DNA from: Cryptomeria japonica
Taxonomy: Eukaryota > Streptophyta > Pinopsida > Cupressales > Cupressaceae
Length of the DNA stretch: 60,000 nucleotides
Direction: 5' to 3'
Assembly (NCBI RefSeq): GCF_030272615.1
Contig: NC_081406.1
Span: 245,205,218 to 245,265,217 of the forward strand
The position numbers were made by a program, and so were the translations under genes. Below, one piece after another: positions 57,037 to 60,000 of this stretch. Position 1 is the stretch's first letter. Each line of letters starts with the position of its first letter. The notes under the pieces are model-generated. The model did not search any database. It saw only the letters and a program-made list of their open reading frames with translations, and was not told the origin of the DNA.

Positions 57037-57610
57037 CTATGGATTCAGATGTTTGATATGCTCCTCCTTTGACCTTCTCAAAATCATAATGTCATCAAGA
57101 TAAACAATGACAAACTTACTAATGAACTCTGCAAGAACCTTATTCATGAGTCTCATGAAAGTGCTAGGTGCATTTGTGAGCCCAAAGGGCATCATCAACC
57201 ATTCATATAGCCCCTCATTTTTTTTAAAGGTTGTCTTCCATTCATCACCAAGTCTGATCCTAATTTGATGATATCCTGATTTCAAATCCACCTTAGAAAA
57301 GTAACAAGCTCGCCCTAGGTAGTCCATTAGATCCTCAATCCTTGGTATTGGAAACCAGTATCTAATTGTGATTTTGTTTATGTCCCTAGGGGGTAAGGCA
57401 TCTAGTATCTCATTGACAACTATGCCTTTGTACCGGTCTAGTAAGGTCTGCACCTCTTGCAGTATCACCGGTTTGGTTTCAACCTTTGTCTCTTCTTTGG
57501 GTTTCACTACGAGAGGACATCCTTGGTTCCTTTCATGCTTCAACATTTTCAAGAACTCTTTCCCATTGAACAACATAACACTTGATTTGACGTGTCTTTA
57601 TTCACCTTGA
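57037..57610 (-). pseudogene. Element D gypsy reverse transcriptase with internal deletion
   Basis: A 179-codon open stretch: ILDALPPRD is joined directly to [20 protein letters not shown], then [40 protein letters not shown] and [11 protein letters not shown] with the YLDD catalytic motif. In chromovirus RTs about 75-80 residues lie between the ALPP and INKIT motifs (linker, first palm Lys/Arg region), and these are missing here. It ends at EEHIKHLN, next to a short direct repeat (GATATGCTCCT) at the junction with the integrase piece. Confidence 0.87.
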
Positions 57611-57873
57611 TCAATCAATCAAGGGATTCATTTGAAACTTTCTACCCTCCTCAGTGATAACATAGGAATTATTCTCCCCATCATGTATGGCTTTGACATC
57701 ATATTGCCAAGTTCATCCTAACAACAGGTGACATGCATCCATGGGTAATATGTCACATAACACACTATCCTTGTAATCTCCTATTTCAAAATCTACCCAA
57801 GCTTGCTCATCTACAAGCACATGTTGACCTTTATTCAACCAAGATACCTTATAGGGGGTGGTATGTGGCAACC
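57611..57873 (-). pseudogene. Element D protease C-terminal part (fragment)
   Basis: Contains LNKGQHVLVDEQAWVDFEIG and SVLCDILPMDACHLLLG, the end of the gypsy retropepsin region. The active-site part would lie further right but is cut off by the C-family LTR starting at 57874. Confidence 0.75.
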
Positions 57874-60000
57874 TGTTGTTCACCAAAAGTGATAACCCAA
57901 GAACACCTGCAATTGATCTATGAAGTAGCCAATTCAATCTATGAAGAATCTCAGGGCTTGGACAACATGACAAGGCTATGAATCCTTCTACTCTTCAGGC
58001 TCTGCAAAACCTAGGCAAGTATACCTTTGATGCTTAGAATTAAACCTATTACACACCTATGACAGCATCAACATAAACAGATAGATCTCACCAGGGATCT
58101 AAAATAAGTAATTTATTGCAGATGGGCTAGATCTACACATAAAACTCAACTATGCTTGAGCATGAGATAGATGAAACATTTCAAAACATAACATACACTA
58201 AAGATACTCTGATTGGATTTTTAATTGGTTCGAGAACCCCCTTAATTGCAAGATTAGTGCCTTATCCAAGGGCAACAGAATCACAAATCAAACTATAGGT
58301 GAAAACTTATACTACAGATTCATCTTAATTCTCAAGTATTCCTGCATTTAATGCCTTGCATAAATGCATTACTCAGCTCATCCACAGAAAATATCAGATC
58401 CAGAAACATAATCCCTATTTTATTAATGTTTGTTCATAGAGTTTAAAATCTTCCTTGAAGATTACCTACAAACCAACATTTCACTCACAGACACAACTGC
58501 TCATGACCAACATGATCCTCCTTAAGTATTAGATTTGAATAAAATGAGATTACATTTCAGAGACAAATTTTGCACGAATTTGTGCATGCCTTACATACAC
58601 AAGAACCTGCAACTAAGAACACCTATAGCAAAGAATTGAACTCCATTGTTGAAAGAAAAGCCCTACTCTGTACAATCTTCAAGAATACTCAAAAATTGGA
58701 AGCCATGAAAAGTGGAGCCATTCTCCAAATTTTTGGAACCCTTACAAATGAGAAGAATTGGGAATAAGAAGGAGAGGGAAGAAAATCAAATCTGCAACTG
58801 AAATTGCCAAGTGTCTCCTCTCTAACTGAAATTCATTCCCTTCAAACCTGCTCCCAAAATATCTGATCTTTGTCAAAATTGACTACATAATTGGATTCTT
58901 CATGCTGAGAGCTTTCCAGAAACATATAATACTTCATATTTTAGCCAAAAATACAGCCCTAGGCGAATTAATCCTTCAAATGTGCACAATCATTTAAATT
59001 TTTGAATTTTCTCTATAGTTGAAACTATATCATTAACTAATTTTAAATTTGATTTTTGCTCCCATTTGGTCCTGACGCTTTGCCACGTGTCGGGACCTGA
59101 ATGGTTGATGGGGTTGACTGGACGCCACCTGGGATGACACCTCATCACCGCCATGTCATCTGCTTTGTCACTGCCACTTGGCCACCACATGTATGCCACC
59201 TCAGTGCCATGTCATCGCCACCGGGACGGGACCTGCCTGCTGGACACCGACTGTACCTACCATGTCACCACCACCTGGACTTCGCCATTTTGCATTTCTC
59301 ATTTCGCCATTTCGCGGCCTCTAATGGGTGAGCATCTTCGGGCTCTGAAATCACGCAGACCATCGGATCAACCCGAACTTGCTCGATCTTTACCACTGCT
59401 GCATTTCGCCATTTCGCAGCCTCTAATGTTCGTGCATCTTCGGCGTGCGAATCAATGCGCTTTGTCGGATCATCTCGGACCTGCTCATCGGTTAAGCTAA
59501 CCCTTCTCTGCAAAATTTACCTATTTGCCTCGGGAAGCATGCTTGCGTGGGGTCCACCTAGTCACCGCTTAGTCACCTCCTCCGATCGCCTTGGGATCCG
59601 TACTCGCGTGCGTGGGGTTTACCTTGGGCGCCTAACAACACCGTCTGTCAAAAGCCCAGAGGCTTTGACATATTAGATGAGTGTGTTCTTGCATATAAAT
59701 ATCAAAATGGTCCACTCCCCAGCCAATGTGGGATAATGTCGTTTTGCTTGTAACTGCATTTTGAAGCAATTTCTGCAACTTTAATGGCGATTTTGGACAT
59801 TTGCATGAAGTTTATAATGCCTCTTTACACCGCCACAAAGAGGATGCTAGCAAAGAACGGTGGGGAGTGGGCTTTACAATAGCCAAGTGCATTTACTTGA
59901 TGTTTATCATGGCCTCCAAATAGCCACGAGAGGAATAAGAGACTGCAGTAATTGCCATTTGCTTGTGTTTTTCAAACCTACTCACCGCCACAACCACGAG
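57874..60000 (-). repeat. Third C-family LTR, running off the window
   Basis: Starts TGTTGTTCACCAAAAGTGA inside element D protease and follows the C LTR in order (58000-59050 like 34060-35110; GC-rich block at 59040-59690 like 35110-35830; CCAATGTGGGATAA near 59723). It is more diverged and has indels, so it is a separate, older insertion or another subfamily. Strand is given as for element C. ORFs at 59101-59676 are shadows. Confidence 0.85.

Overview
The window looks like repeat-filled intergenic DNA from a large-genome seed plant. It is essentially a nested stack of transposable elements in a low-GC background, and I see no intact host gene, rRNA or tRNA. All retroelements are plant types: Ty1-copia of the Sirevirus and Tork/Tnt1 kinds, a Ty3-gypsy chromovirus, and a long-LTR gypsy derivative with an Ogre/Tat-type primer site. 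The many old, decayed, deeply nested elements would suit a conifer or another gymnosperm, but the sequence alone does not prove this.

Layout. 1-6869 is a minus-strand Sirevirus-like copia (element F) cut by the left window edge. 6870-8066 is non-coding. 8072-54396 is one old plus-strand Tork-like copia (element A). Its two LTRs are 45 kb apart and are flanked by a perfect CCTTT target duplication. Its gag-pol is split by four insertions: (1) element B, 11467-14794, a 3.3 kb element whose LTRs are inverted but which has a perfect GTGTC duplication; (2) element T, 15378-32277, a 16.9 kb candidate DNA transposon with terminal inverted repeats and an ACATG duplication; (3) a 953 bp MITE, 32560-33512; (4) element C, 33944-52331, a gag-only gypsy-like element with 4.2 kb LTRs, which itself carries a minus-strand Sirevirus-like copia (element E, 39235-45528). 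After element A come 1.9 kb without a recognised gene, a rearranged minus-strand chromovirus (element D, 56330-57873), and another copy of the C-family LTR that runs off the window at 57874-60000.

Element T is the most unusual part. It holds two convergent decayed genes: gene A at 23033-24780, and the four-exon gene B at 29797-31377. A shared palindromic motif (core ATCGGATATC) lies about 180-335 bp upstream of both start codons and again towards both ends of the element. T also contains a roughly 6 kb minisatellite with a ~330 bp higher-order period, bordered by GA tracts in inverted orientation. A 1.4 kb solo LTR (GTCCT duplication) sits inside the array. Between the two genes lies a Sirevirus-like fragment (element G) in which one LTR has internal sequence on both sides, as expected if a one-LTR circle had integrated.

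No element here looks autonomous now. F, E, A and D carry broken polymerase genes; B, C and G have no polymerase at all; T's two genes carry stops and frameshifts, and most of those stops can be explained as C-to-T decay of CAG or CGA codons. The nesting gives a relative history: A first, then B, T, the MITE and C into A; G and the solo LTR into T; E into C.
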